A DNA stretch of 64,000 bases from Gonapodya prolifera JEL478 (taxonomy: Eukaryota > Monoblepharomycota > Monoblepharidomycetes > Monoblepharidales > Gonapodyaceae). The notes beneath the pieces are model-generated. The model was not told the DNA's origin and ran no database searches. It was given only the letters and a program-made list of their open reading frames with translations. Positions within the stretch are counted from its first letter, which is position 1. Every line of letters starts with the position of its first letter. Shown here piece after piece: positions 11,161 to 23,800 of this stretch. The stretch spans positions 376,802 through 440,801 of the forward strand of contig KQ965752.1 in the NCBI GenBank assembly GCA_001574975.1, written 5' to 3'. A program made the translations under genes and the position numbers.

Positions 11161-14100
11161 TGGCGGACAGTTCCCTCATTGACGCCATCGAAGCTGGCTC
11201 TCTCTCTGCACTCCAGAAGGCCCTTGCTCAAGGCGCCAATCCAAACGCACGGAAAACAGTTCGTCTCTCCATTATGTTCAAAACTGGCTCCAGGAAGACC
11301 GGCCAGGTGTTCGTCAGAAAGGAGCTCGTCAAGAAAAAGTTGTTTGGCAAGAGCGAGTACCGCGATGTGTACGAGGACACCTTTGAGGATGTGATGGAAT
11401 CAAGAGCAGAAACTCTTCCAATGGGTACGACGCTTCTTGTCCTCAATTCCCTCTCAATCTAACCCTTTCACAGAATCCGCTCTCTCCATCGCCATCAGAA
11501 TTGGAAATGCCGACATCGTGTCTGCTCTCCTGAACGCTGGTGAGCCAGTCCTGTTTGGACAGCAACGACAAGCGCACTCACATCACACCAGGCGCAAATC
11601 CTAATGCTAGCATCACTTGGCGGATTCCTCTTTCCCTGCCATCCTGGTCACTGAAAGACTGGCCAAACCGATTCAATCAGTCTTTTGCGTTCGACACAGC
11701 ACTGGACCTTCTGACCTATTCTGGAAGCACACTCAGCTTCAACGCAAAGGGGGCACAGGTACAGCATGAAAATCCAGCCTCGCAAGATCAGGTCCGCATT
11801 GTCTGGAACACACCCTCAAAACCAAACTCGGAAATTGTCAGCAAACTCCTCAAATTCGGGGCTACCATTAGCGATGGCGCGCTGAAGTCAGTGGTATCAG
11901 CCTCAGCAGTGCAATGCTTTGAGTCGATGGTAGCAGTGACTGGTGGACAACGTATTCTGAGTTTGGTTGAGGCAGGTCTGCTCGATGGTCTCAAAGTGGC
12001 ACGAATTGGATTGGAGATGACTCAACCACCATCATGGATTCTGGAAGCTGCACTCATGGTGCAGAAACCGAACGTGGACGTCATACGAGGGCTCGTGAGC
12101 CACAGTACTCCTGTCTCAGACAGTGCACTTCGATTGGCATGCAATACAAACAAACTGGAATGTTTCAAAGCATTGGTAGATGCTGTGGGTGAGCACTGAA
12201 TACCAGGTCTCATTCAAGCTGGTGTCCTTGATGCCGAAACGGTCATCAGTCTCGGTCTCGAGTTTGGTACCCTCGACCTCGTGGAATACCTCTTGCAATG
12301 TGGATTTCCACCATCGCCTCGCAAACTTGAGGCTGCATTGGATGCCAAATATCCACGCCTAGATGTAGCAACTCTTCTTCTTGAGCACGGTGCCATCCCA
12401 AGTGAGGCTGCATTCCTTGCCGCACTCAAACTCCGGGACAATGAATACGTAGAGTTGCTTCTCCATTATGGCGGCTCTTACCCCAGTGCTCTTGAGTACG
12501 CTCTCATGCTTGAAGGCACAGGTCTTGATGCAGCTAAGCTGTTGCTGGAGCAGGGGGTTCCCCCATCAGGCCTTGCAATTACCCTTGCAATGGAGTGTGG
12601 AATGTTAGATGAACTTTTAGAAAAACATCATGCAGTGCCTAACAGCTCTCACCTCATGAGGGAGTTGAGGCGTGAGACACCTGTTATCGAAACGATCAAC
12701 AAACTAATGGCATCTAGTGCAGTTCCAACAGACCAGCACCTTCAATATGCTCTCGACCGACCATCACCACGTGTCGAAGACATTACCCTTTTGCTTGAAA
12801 ATGGCGTCTCCCCTTCGAAGACTGCTTTCGAAACTGCTTTGGCACGTGGTGCCAACTTAATCATCATAAAACAGTTGCTGGAACATGGAGCTGTTGTCTC
12901 CAACACCGCTCTGCGCAATATCAAGGCAACAGGGAACTCTGAACTCGTGCAGGCAGTTGATACAGCTCTCAGGGAGAGGGCAAGAGTCCGCCGTGGCCCA
13001 CTGAAAAAGGCTATCGTAGAGTATGCTGTACATGCATACGCACCACGAGAGCCCGATGAAATCGCTCTTGGTGTGGGTGATCCCGTCGTATGTCACACTC
13101 GGTTCGCAGATGGCTGGTGTCAGGTGAGTTGGCTCTCGGTCTTATAACAAGTCCCTGGTTCCTGCTACTCAATTTTTCTTTATCGTTACAGGGTATCAAT
13201 CGAACCACCTCTGCATTTGGAATCTTTCCAGGAATATGCTTGTCTGCCACTCAAGACGACGTAGGGAGAACTCCTACCCAAGCGATCCCCAATCCACGGG
13301 CATCATCAATCGCAATGTCAACAACCCTGAGCACAACTGCGATTGCGCCCTACGCTGCTGAAGAGACAGACGAGCTTACACTAACTATCGGAGACCGCAT
13401 CTTGTGTGTAGCAACCTTTGCCGATGGATGGGGTTATGTGAGACCATTCTTTCTCACAGCTTGTCGTTTCATCCATGATGATGTTGTTGTTGGACCAACA
13501 TTTAGGGTAACAATGTGCAAACATCAAGGCATGGCTTCTTCCCGCTTATTTGTGTCCAGGTTGAGCAAGGTGCTAGTGGGACTCTGTCTGGGTCCCTAGT
13601 GCTATCTGGGCGGCGTCCTTTGCCTTCCGCCCCACCTGAATCAAGCTTTCGTGTAGAGATTGCACCTAGCACAGTCATGTTTGGTGTGTGCTACGAGTAC
13701 GGGAAGGGCGTGGAGAAGGATGAACGTCAGGCTGTGATGTGGTACCGCAAGGCTGCAGACCAGGGCCCAAAGAGAGTTCGAGAAGGAAGTCCTCCGAGCA
13801 GAATCAAACAGAGACTTTTGGTCGGCTGATATCCTCCTCACGAAGGGTGCAAAAGTCAACAATCCACCATCCCGTACCCCTTTGTGGTTGCGGTCCATGC
13901 CGGAAGAGTAAAATGCGCCAACAGAATGTCTGTGAAGCACTGGAATCCTCACACCCCTCTCACAATGGCTTGTTCGCACAGCGCATCAAGGGCAGTCAAG
14001 TATCTTTGTGATTGTGGAGCAAAAAGGACGACCGCAACATTCACGGCGACACTGCAATTAACGTGGCCTCTGAGAAGGCTCACTGGGGTATTGTACCGCT

Positions 14101-14974
14101 TCTTGCCGCTTCAGGTGCAAGCACGACAAAGAGGTGTCTGAGGATGGCGATTTGGAGACAGGAGATTGCGCACGTTGAGCTAGTTCTCGATTTTACACCT
14201 TCTGATGTTCTCATATCATGGGAAGCCGATGAGCCGCAAGCTTACTTCCTTTTATAAGCATGCAGACTTCCCAATGTCAGCATTGTCGGATCACTGCTGA
14301 AGCGTGGAGTACCAGCCGATGCAGGCCTTCCTTTCCATCCAGGCCAATCATCATCTTCAAATTTCACATCATTCCATTACTGTAGAGGTCTGATCATCGC
14401 AAGTCGAATGGGTAATGAGCAACTTGTGCGTGTGTTGGTTGAGAATGGGGCCAATGACAATGCCCCTTTTGGGCAAGTTCTGGATCCTGGCAAAGATACT
14501 TTAACAGCACTCTTATGGGCCTGTCGAGGAGGGCATGAAAATATTGTTGAATTTCTATTGGATAATGTTCCAGAAATCAACGTCATCAGACCTGGGGCAG
14601 CCCTACATCAGGCATGTTTGGATCATTGATTCAGAGGGGGGCAGAAATTGATAGAGGGTCAAATCTGGAGCTTCCATGTTCTCCCCTCCACGTCGCGCAG
14701 ACTGCAGAAGCTGCGCAATTAATCTTGGACATGGGGGCAGATATCAATGCCCAAGATCCAAATGGATTAACGGTCGTGGCTCTTCCATAGAAAGTGTAAT
14801 TCTCCCCTTCTAGCATTTCTTTTGGATCAAGGCGCGGAGATCACCATAAAGGATATGTTTTATCGGTCACCACGGACAAAGATTGTCGATTTGGATGAGA
14901 ACCATTGCAACGCTGTGATGGAGGTGCTCCAAGAGAGAGGGGTTCATCGGAGGAGCGTTCGGCTTACGAAGTAG
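11161..14974 (+). CDS. Ankyrin - SH3 - SH3 - Sel1-like - ankyrin multidomain protein
   Basis: From ATG 11161 (MADSSLIDAIEAGSLSALQ, ALAQGANPNA) the N-terminal half is ankyrin-like: ALSIAIRIGNADIVSALLNA near 11480, then a long series at 12240-12900 (VATLLLEHGAIPSEAAFLAA, AAKLLLEQGVPPSG, IIIKQLLEHGAVVS). At 13017-13230 there is an SH3 domain split by an intron (YAVHAYAPREPDEIALGVGD, FADGWC), and at 13340-13560 a second one (AIAPYAAEETDELTLTIGD, FADGWGY, HGFFPLICV). A Sel1 repeat follows (GVCYEYGKGVEKDERQAVMW). Ankyrin repeats resume from 13840 to 14974, the last ending VHRRSVRLTK stop. Introns show GTGAGT donors near 12190 and 13122. Frame changes at about 13886 and 14021 fall on GG and AAAAA runs; adding one base at each restores ankyrin sequence, so they are probably errors. 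This is a cytoplasmic scaffold by architecture; its partners are unknown. Confidence 0.75.
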
Positions 14975-16038
14975 AATTTCTGGGTCTGACGGCCTTCGGA
15001 CGTTGGATGGCATGCTTTGTTCAGTGGCATGCTTCAGTTGGTAGTAGTAGGTCGCCATTTTATGTATGAATCACATTGGTCGTTTTATAAACTTGGATTT
15101 CGGTACATGTGAAGGTGGAAAACGGTGAAATAATTTTTGGCACAGCATGACTCACTTTCTCCCGCATGCTTGGTTCAATGGGTCTATTCCTCGTGTCGCC
15201 AAAGAGGAACTTCGAGTGATGGAAAAGAAAATCGGCAAGCCAAAGGTGAAAGTGTTCCTGGAGATCTCCATTGGCACCGTCGATGTCGTTTGAAATCCGG
15301 TGAAGGAACGCAAAGCGCTTACGATTTGAGATTGCGGTAACTAGTTTGATATTACACTGACTCGTATAGCAAAGAGAACAATGTGAGGGGCGCTGGCAGG
15401 GAGCGCCCCTCAGAGTGGGATTCGTATGCGCGGGAGAGACGGGACTGGGTAGCACACGTGTGGTCGAGACGTAACCAAGATAAATGCTACGGCTAAAGTA
15501 ATAATACGCAACTTAGCAACTGTCAGTGGGCAAGGGGGGCGCCCGAAGCCCCCGACAACAGTCTGTAACGGTTTTGAGTGCAAACGATTCGGGACTTTTG
15601 TGTTCAAAAGCCATTCGTCCGTTCACAGAGCTAATTGAAAAATTTTTTGATTTGTTTTGAGAATATTATACACAATACAACACAATACGCAAATGTCATA
15701 TTCTCGGAAAAACAAGGGGAATACCCCGACGAAAGACATCAATCTGAATAACGCGGGAATCGTGCAATAGAGTGCAGCAGGCAAACGACATCGCAACGGC
15801 GAGTAGTCCAAGATTATTTACAACCTGCCGGCCAGTGCGGGTCCTCGCCGAAAATACGTGGTGAGTTGCGTTCCGAAGGCGTGCGCTGTGCGCGGAGACG
15901 CTGCAGAGTTGTTCCCTTCTTTCCGACCAAGTCCTCATGTCGTCGTCGCATAACCGAAATTTTAAGTGTGTAGAAAAGAAAAAAGGTGCAGATTCCCCCT
16001 TGCCCGCTTCCCACAAACCCCCTCGCCCAGCGGCTTCT
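14975..16038. other. Intergenic, no gene recognised
   Basis: Between the ankyrin/SH3 gene and the end of the next minus-strand gene. Open frames here are short and without recognisable content. The only clear structure is the perfect hairpin at 15384-15412, listed separately. Confidence 0.4.
15384..15412. other. Perfect 10-bp inverted repeat (hairpin)
   Basis: TGAGGGGCGC at 15384-15393 and its exact reverse complement at 15403-15412 flank a 9-base loop (TGGCAGGGA). The stem is very GC-rich. It lies in a gene-free stretch and is not followed by a T run. Its role is unknown. Confidence 0.8.
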
Positions 16039-19000
16039 TCACGAAGACAACGCAGCGACCGCCCTCACTGCCTGCCAGAGCTCCATCTCCACCTCTTTCG
16101 CCACCTGTCTCCTCCTTTCCGCTGCCGCAAGTGGTCCGATCTTGCTCTTCGTCACTTTGACTGGAGGACCCGGGAACTTGACGACTCGGANNNNNNNNNN
16201 NNNNNNNNNNNNNNNNNNNNNNNNNNNNNNNNNNNNNNNNNNNNNNNNNNNNNNNNNNNNNNNNNNNNNNNNNNNNNNNNNNNNNNNNNNNNNNNNNNNN
16301 NNNNNNNNNNNNNNNNNNNNNNNNNNNNNNNNNNNNNNNNNNNNNNNNNNNNNNNNNNNNNNNNNNNNNNNNNNNNNNNNNNNNNNNNNNNNNNNNNNNN
16401 NNNNNNNNNNNNNNNNNNNNNNNNNNNNNNNNNNNNNNNNNNNNNNNNNNNNNNNNNNNNNNNNNNNNNNNNNNNNNNNNNNNNNNNNNNNNNNNNNNNN
16501 NNNNNNNNNNNNNNNNNNNNNNNNNNNNNNNNNNNNNNNNNNNNNNNNNNNNNNNNNNNNNNNNNNNNNNNNNNNNNNNNNNNNNNNNNNNNNNNNNNNN
16601 NNNNNNNNNNNNNNNNNNNNNNNNNNNGGTCCGGCCGGACCCCACGAAAGCGGCAGCTCGGCCAAGAGCTCCTCCAGGTCTTCCGACTCCTTTTCACCCG
16701 TTCCAAAGGCGAACCCATCACGAGCCCTCTTCCTCGACTTAGCATAGTCGGCGAGAACGAGTTCGGACAGGTATGCATCTTTTTGTGCCGCCGCCACCAG
16801 GGCGAGACCTGTCGGCAGATCAGCGAGGTCAGGGTACGCGCTGCGAACTGCTTCTGCGAGACTGGGGTGGCGGTCGAGCAACGATGTCGTGTGTGCTAGG
16901 ATGATCTTGTCTGTAACTGTCGTCTGCTTTGGCACGTGGTTCGACGGGTGGTAGGCTCCATCGTTCGCTTCAACGTCCTTTGCAGTGGGCTTGCGCTCAA
17001 ACTCAGGTGGGGCTGGTCTGGGCATGGCAGGAATATGAGGTTTCGCCTTGACGCCCGAGTGCCTGGCCTTCATCTTCGGGGGTTCCCGTGGCACTGCAAG
17101 GTAGTCGCTCTCCGAGAGTACTGCTGTAGCTGGCATAGCAGGTGGCGCCAGTGAATACGGGATAGGCGGAGCAGCGCGGAAGGAGAAGGGTGCCTCCGTA
17201 GCTGTTTTCGCAAGCTCAGCATATGGGGTTGTCGCAGGCGCGAGCTCTTCTTCAGCTGGAATTGAAGCCGTCACACCGTCCGCGTCCTTCCGTATCACTA
17301 CAAGCAGGGGCGGGCGCTCCATATTATTTTCCATCGACCACTTCTTCGCCGCTTTCTTCATCTTGCTGGTCTGCTTGTATCCCCCATGCATCGGCACTCC
17401 CGAGAACCCTCCAACAACACCTTCTGCCACAGCCATCGCTGCTGCTGCAACATCTTCGGCCTGTTTGACAGCCGCCTCGACCCCTTTCGCCATCTGGTTC
17501 GCTTTTGCCTTTTTCTCCTTGTCGCCTGAATGCCCCTTTTTGACACCGGGGTTGCCGATGACTGCCGAACCAGACCGACCAACAGATGGGTAGGACACGG
17601 AACTCCTGCGTTTGCCTTCCAGGCGGACCGCGCGCATACCCGCCATATCGCCGAAGTCGGTGTCAAGCCCGGTTGTGACGCTTCTGGTCGGGTCCGGGTC
17701 GTGGAATAAGAGCCGCTTCGTCGACCTGGGATATATTGCCATTCTGATGGTGTTCTCTTTGTTGCCGTTGGGGGAAATCTTGTCTCCTCCACCCTGCCCC
17801 ACTGCACCAGTTCGTGTTTGCGGCGGAGAGGCGAGATCTTGCGATGCATTGAGAATGAGTGCCCACGGATCGTTGGGTGCGGATGGACGGTTCAGAGGAA
17901 TCACCGAGGATGGGTTGCGCGCAATTTCGGCGAGGGAACGGCGGGGCATCGAGGTGAGCGGAAGGACATCGTCCGGCGACGAGAATGTAAGGTACGACGA
18001 GGACGTGTACAGGTCGCTCTTTCCTGGTGTGATTGATCCGCCTCCAATCAGTGCATCACACTCTGCCTCGGGCTCCTCGAACATCAGGCTTTCGTTCCAC
18101 TGGCGTACCTCGCCAAACACATCGCTTGGGTTCACCGCCACGCTTGCAGTCCTCCTGGGACCTTGCGAGAGTAGTAGGCTTGTGCTTTCCGGGTCAGTTA
18201 CGTCGATCCCCGCTGCAGCGAGAAGTTCTGCGCTTGCCGGGTCGGTAACGTCGATTCCTGCCGCGGCGAGCAGGTCGACTGGATCATCTTCGTCGTCCGA
18301 GGTGGCTCGCTCGATGGTCACGTCGGCGATGATGGCGGTCATGGATCCCCGAGGTGGTGAAGAGCAGGGCACTTTTCGAGCAGCGCGAGCGGGGGTTGAG
18401 AGTTGACGCAAGCGGAGCCGAGGAAGGTTGGTAGTCTGGGCTGGAAGATAGAGGGCCGATTAGAACAACGAACTATGCAAACTAGCCACAATCCATCCAT
18501 GGGGAAGAAGAATACCATGGCTTTGGTGTGAGACAAAGCTCTGACGTCGACGTCGGCATCCCTCTCGATTGAACCCCCCCAGCAAAAGTATCATACGTAC
18601 CATCACGTGTAGGCGACCCTGGAGGAGACATGAGACTGTCCGGAAAGAATCCCAACTGCAATTGCGCCTGCACCTCGAGCGCAGCGGAAGTCAACTGTGT
18701 GGTCGCCTCGAGGTCAATGCATTCGAACTGCTGTATGGGTTTTGCATCTGTCGGGGTCTCTGCTCCAATCTGCTGCACCTTTTCGTCGTCTTCACCCTCC
18801 ACAACGGTCGCAGCTTGCGAGTCCTCGTGGGGTTTGTCTGTCGCATCCTGTGACTGCGAGGGGTGCGCAAGTGTTTCGAGGGACGGTGTGGTGGTGGCTA
18901 GAACTGAGCAAATGGTTTTCGTAGGGCTGGGAGGATGGTCTGCGTCATCATCCGAGTCGGAGTCCACCAGGAATTCGGAGCCAGGTATGGGTTCGGAGAC

Positions 19001-19535
19001 GGGTGTCATAACACTATCAGGCAGATATGGGATGGGCACGCGGAGTATGGAAATGCGATGAAGCGAGGATCAAATACGTAGAAAACAAGAATAATCAGTA
19101 ATTGCCGGTTTCTACGCGTCGAGCCATGCGCGGGAAGGACAGAATTTATTGACCTTCCTCGGTTCACGACACTCACCGCCACAAGTCTGTCTCGGCCAAC
19201 CAGGTCGCATTTACGCCCGGCGGCACCACATACGAGTCCGTCATGGGGCCATTCACGAATGTGCTCGACGCGAACCTCGCTGGGGAGAGAAGTGTGGACT
19301 CGGGATTGTCGACCAACAGAGAACCCTCGAGGGTCTCGACAAAGTCCAGCACGGCAGCGGCCCCTCTCGAACCGCCAAATAGGTCCAGCACGTCGTCTTC
19401 GTCAGAGTTCTCAAATCCTTCGTCGGCGTATTCCGCGTCCAGGTTTGGTGACCTTCTGAGGCTCGGACCTGTCAGCTGGTTGAACTGGCTGGGCGACTCG
19501 TCAGGCAGCGTGAGGAAGGAGGAAGAGCAGCTCAT
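16039..19535 (-). CDS. Long low-complexity protein of unknown function (three exons, about 1,057 aa)
   Basis: Exons 19177-19535, 18601-19013 and 16039-18440 join in phase 2 and phase 1 (donors GTGAGT and GTACGT, acceptors TGATAG and TTCCAG), and the total length is an exact multiple of three, counting the 437-base gap. It starts MSCSSSFLTLPDESPSQFNQ and ends VRAVAALSS stop. Features: an acidic first exon (ENSDEDDVLDLFGG); Ser/Pro/acidic exon 2; a duplicated 12-residue motif LLAAAGIDVTDP at 18190-18273; basic segments (VKKGHSGDKEKKAKANQMAK); Pro/Ala-rich middle; a helical block TSLLDRHPSLAEAVRSAYPD; and a helical C terminus. I recognise no domain and see no signal or membrane segment. It looks like a disordered nuclear or cytoplasmic regulator. 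Part of exon 3 is hidden by the gap. Confidence 0.75.
16191..16627. other. Assembly gap (437 N)
   Basis: A run of N inside exon 3 of the low-complexity gene. The frame is open on both sides and the N count keeps frame, so the gap size may have been estimated from spanning reads. Confidence 0.99.
18190..18273 (-). repeat. Two in-frame copies of a 36-bp coding repeat (LLAAAGIDVTDP)
   Basis: Copies at 18238-18273 and 18190-18225 both encode LLAAAGIDVTDP, 48 bp apart start to start. They differ at seven of 36 bases and every difference is at a third codon position. The following residues, STSLLLSQ, may be the start of a third, degenerate copy. Confidence 0.9.
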
Positions 19536-20850
19536 TGGCTGCTTATTGTCGATTGCTTAGTGATTGATGGCTGTTGCGACGGGTTTCAGTCGGGAGTCAA
19601 ACAGACGCCAGGGGAAAAAAAACACGGCCAAGTCCACGGAACGGTGGTCCGCTCAGGGGAAACACAAGTGTATGCCCTATAAAATGCTTACGTGGTGGTA
19701 GAGGCCGCCTCCCTCGACGCGTTTGGGGCGATCCAGTGTTGGTGAGGTTGGGAGGTTTTTGCTGCGCCAAGCGGGATTTCAACCCCCTCACAGATTCGAA
19801 TCTCAAAGTCAATACTCTCTAGAGGACGAGAATAATTTAATTTTTATCGATTAGTTTATTTTATTGCGTTTATGCGGTCTTCTGACGTGTCAGGCGCCCA
19901 CACTTCATTCTCGTCATCAAACCCTTCAAATTTGCGCCGACCAACCTGGTCTCTCGGAAGTCTTTAAAACCCACACCATAGTTAGAAGTGAGAAGAAGGT
20001 GACACTGTCTGTTTGTTTACGGGGTGCCATGTCGTTCCGGTAGCTGGTTTCGCCAAAATTTACCCAAATGGGATTGCTTGCACCTCGTCACCCCAAACTC
20101 AAGTCATCGGTTTGGTACCAGGAACTTCGATCTGCGGAAAAAGCGCAAAATCGACACCAGTAATATTTTTTCTGCGTGAAAAATGTCCCGACAACTCTTG
20201 ATTCCAACAGTACCCTTATGGTGAGCCCCACTCGGGGGTTTGTGCTGGATGGAGTTCCACACATCCGGATTTGATTCACGCCCATCGATCGGTTTCTCTC
20301 AAGACACACGTCATTTTCCATCCATCTACTTTTGTTTGAAGAGAATTGTCGGGGTGGAAGGCCAGAGAGGCCTCTGGATGTGGGGCGAATTCCGGAACAG
20401 GCCACATGTGGCGCCTAACTCACAAACGCGGGAACCAGGTGCCAGCAGCCAAATTGCGTCATATGAATTCTTGCAGGAAGTAGTTTCCATTTCGCGATGG
20501 ACAAGACAATTGAGTATACTATATTCAAATGGAAATCGTCGGGTGACACACGCACTTGTACCCCCCGAAGTATGTGCTTGTGTGCCCTCTCTACCCATCA
20601 ATCTGTCTCGGGCAATCCAGGCGAGTTCGTTCCGGAAATGAGCAGCCGACCTCGCTTGCTTCGGTCAAAATGGCCGTGCACAGGCCACCCTCCCCTTTTG
20701 CAGGGAATGAGATTCTGTCGATCGATCATCGTTCGTTGATCATTTTATACCCCCATAAATGATACCACTAATGCATTTGAAGATATACGCCCGCCTTCAT
20801 GTAAACTTCTCCCCGTCCAATGGATGGAAGCAAAGACGACATGTGTCCCA
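19536..20850. other. Intergenic, no gene recognised
   Basis: About 1.3 kb between the start of one minus-strand gene and the stop of the next. Frames on both strands are open for up to 130 codons (for example 20240-20641 plus) but show no recognisable motif, and none is flanked by convincing splice sites. An AT-rich stretch lies at about 19825-19875. Confidence 0.35.
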
Positions 20851-23800
20851 TCACTCCAACTCAAAATTGTGGAACTCCCTTGACAACCGCTTCTCCAACA
20901 TCCCAATTTCTTTCACGGAGAGGTCGGAGGCGTACCGCGCCATCGTCGAAGGCTCGCCACTCATATCCCCAGTGTCGTCGCCTTCCTCCCCGGCATTCGT
21001 CGTACTGGGATCCTGTACCCGATCCCCACTCGAGGACCCCTGTGGGTGAGCTCGATCCATCCCGGCAGGTGCCTTCCCTTTCGATGATCCAGGCATATGC
21101 ACTTTATCCTCGATCTCCTTCACGATATCCTGATCCCGAGGCACCTGCACAACAGCGGACCGTTCCGCGAATCGGACGCTACCGTGAGCACCCCACGATA
21201 GTCGGTGAGGGCGCGGGTGGGCGAGTTCTGAGCTGGAGCCCGCTGCGGATCCCGATCCTACCCCTCCTGCTTCATGACCTTCCTTGGGACGACGAACGGG
21301 AACAGGCGACAGGTCCTTTTCGCGACCATCCCGGCTCTGAGACCGCAGGATGCCAGGACTCGCTGCGAGCTTCCTTTCGAGGATTTCGACTTCCCTTATC
21401 GACAGATCCGAACCGACCTTGGGCAATTGGTCGAGCTCCCCGCCCGTACCTTCGCCTGTTCCAGGCACGGCAAGCAGATCATCAACCTCATAGCCGTCTC
21501 CACCGGCTCCCGAGTACGCCGTAGTGGCACCGTCTGACTCCACGTCAGCAGCTGATACCAAGTCATCCGCATCCAGAAGGTGTGCGGTGCGAGCGGAAGG
21601 TGAGCGCTGGAGGCCGGGGGACGCGGACCGCTTGGCGGATTGAAGAAGGTCCTCAACGCTTGCAACGGCTGCGAACACCATTTGAGAAAGACAAATAGAA
21701 ATCAATCGTTCAGCGAAAAACGCACCATCTTGATCTCTCTCGACCCGGACCACGCTCGCCTTCCTCGAAAACGACACTTTATGACCGCCTTGCTCGTCCT
21801 CCTTCTCCTCCCTCTTCCTCTCCAATATCTGCATCTCCCTCAAGCTCAAATCGCTCGCCCAACGCTCCACAGCAGCTCCATCCGGACCCAGAGGAGGGCC
21901 GCCAGTCGCAGCAGTGCCCATCCCCAGTCCAAGAACAACGCCGGCAACGATGGGTACTTCCGAGTCGATATCGTCCAATGTTTGTGATACACCAGGTCCA
22001 GTCGGGATATCCGAATTGCTGGAGGCGATCCCTCCGATACGCACACGAGGCTGATCTTTTCCGACGTGGATAACCTCAGGGGGAGTAGGAGAGAAGGCAA
22101 CCTGTCCAGGAGTATGCCAGTTAGCACCAGGTTCGACGACTTCAAGGGGAACCACAACCCACCCTATCACCACCCCTTCTTGGGTCGTCCTGTTCTCCAC
22201 TCGCCGTCCTTTCCCTCATTAATCTTCCCTCCAACATCGCCAGCTCTCTATGACTCAAATCGCTCGCCACACTTTCACCATCCCCTGTGCTTTCCTGAGG
22301 TGTATGAGGGAGTGACCCGTGAGAACGGGTCACCAGCTCGTCGTCCAAGGAAATAGCCGGCTGGTCCCGAGGAACGTGCACGACGGCCGGGTTTTTGTTG
22401 AACAGCACTTTGCCGTGGGCGGAGGATTCGTCGTCGTCGTCACCTGCCGTGTCGCGCTCGTCCAGGACTTTCTCTAGCATGTCGATCTCTTTTATGCTCA
22501 AATCGCTCGCGTAGCGCCCCACGGGGTGCGTTGATTCCTGCTGGCCTGAGTCGTCGCCCTCGTCCTCTTGCCCCTCCGACGAGTCGGGTACTATGACGGA
22601 TGTGGACGCTTCCATCGCAAGAGCTGCTTCAGAACTACCGCGGAGGTGCTCAGTAGAGGATATGCGGGAGGACGAGCGGGTGGAGGCCGAATGGATCCGG
22701 ATGTCGTCGATTTCGTCCTCGATCGGAATGTGCTGGAAATGATACGTCCAGTGGTGTAAGAGGAAATGCGCGAGGCTCGGCTTTCGCAACCTTACCTCCT
22801 GGTCCTTGGGAACGGGAACAACTGCAACTCCCTTGAACCGAACCTGCCCTTGTCCGCCCCTCTCCGCCCCACCCCACTCCCCTTCCCCATCCCTCTCCCG
22901 CTTCTCGGCCATCTTCTCTTCGAGCAAATCGAGTTCTCTCAGACTCATATCGGACGCAAAGCCACCGGAAAGACCATCTTCGTCTTCGCCGGCACCGCCC
23001 GCCGGCGTGTCCGAAGCCGAGGGGACACGACGGATGGAGGGGGACGGACCTCTCGAAGGCGGACGCCCGTCCAGGGAGAGAGAAACAGGTACTTGGTCCC
23101 GAGGGACAGAAACCACCGAAGGTTTGGGGGAGAAGGAAACCTGGGAGGAGGGCCTACTTTAGATGGTGATCATCGGTGGGGAGACAGCGGATTCAACCGA
23201 CCTTGCTCAAAGGCGGACCCCCTCTCCGTCCACCTTCAGTCTCTTCGCCATCGTCCTCTTGCCATTCATTTGCATCCTCCTCCTCATCTGCAGGCCCTCG
23301 CTCCTCCAATTTCTCTTCCAGGAGTTCAACCTCTCTCAGACTCAAGTCGCTCGCGAAGCTACCTCCGCCAAGTCGACTACTTGGTCTCCCGATACTCGCA
23401 CTTCGCTCCCCGGGTGGGCGATCAGAGGAACGCGAACGACGACGATGAGGGGGGGAGGTAGGTGGTGTATGTGCTGGCGGCAAGTATTCCGATTCGAGGG
23501 GAACAAGAGCTTGGTCGCGAGGAATGGTATGTGTTTGTGGTATTGGGGAAAATTGAACCTGTGGGGACGAAAACAGAGTCGAGGTTGATCGTGAGAGGGA
23601 CTTTGCTTCTCAACCTTTTCCGACTAGTCTCACCTTGTGGTCATCACCTTCCACTTGTAATCCTTCACCTTGCGCAGCATGATCAACCACCCATTGCTCC
23701 TCCAGCTTCCTGCTGAGCAGTGCGACCTCCCTCACGCTAAGATCCGACGCAGAGGGCCGCGAGCCAAGAGGACCCCTTTCGTCCATCGAAGTTCCCGGGT

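Noticed and set aside
17612-18406. 264-codon plus-strand open frame
   Set aside because: It is the antisense of exon 3 of the low-complexity gene, whose exons join in frame with consensus splice sites. The plus frame shows no motif.
20820-23588. Long plus-strand open frames (up to 234 codons)
   Set aside because: They mirror the repeat protein on the minus strand, whose eight repeated motifs clearly mark the coding strand.
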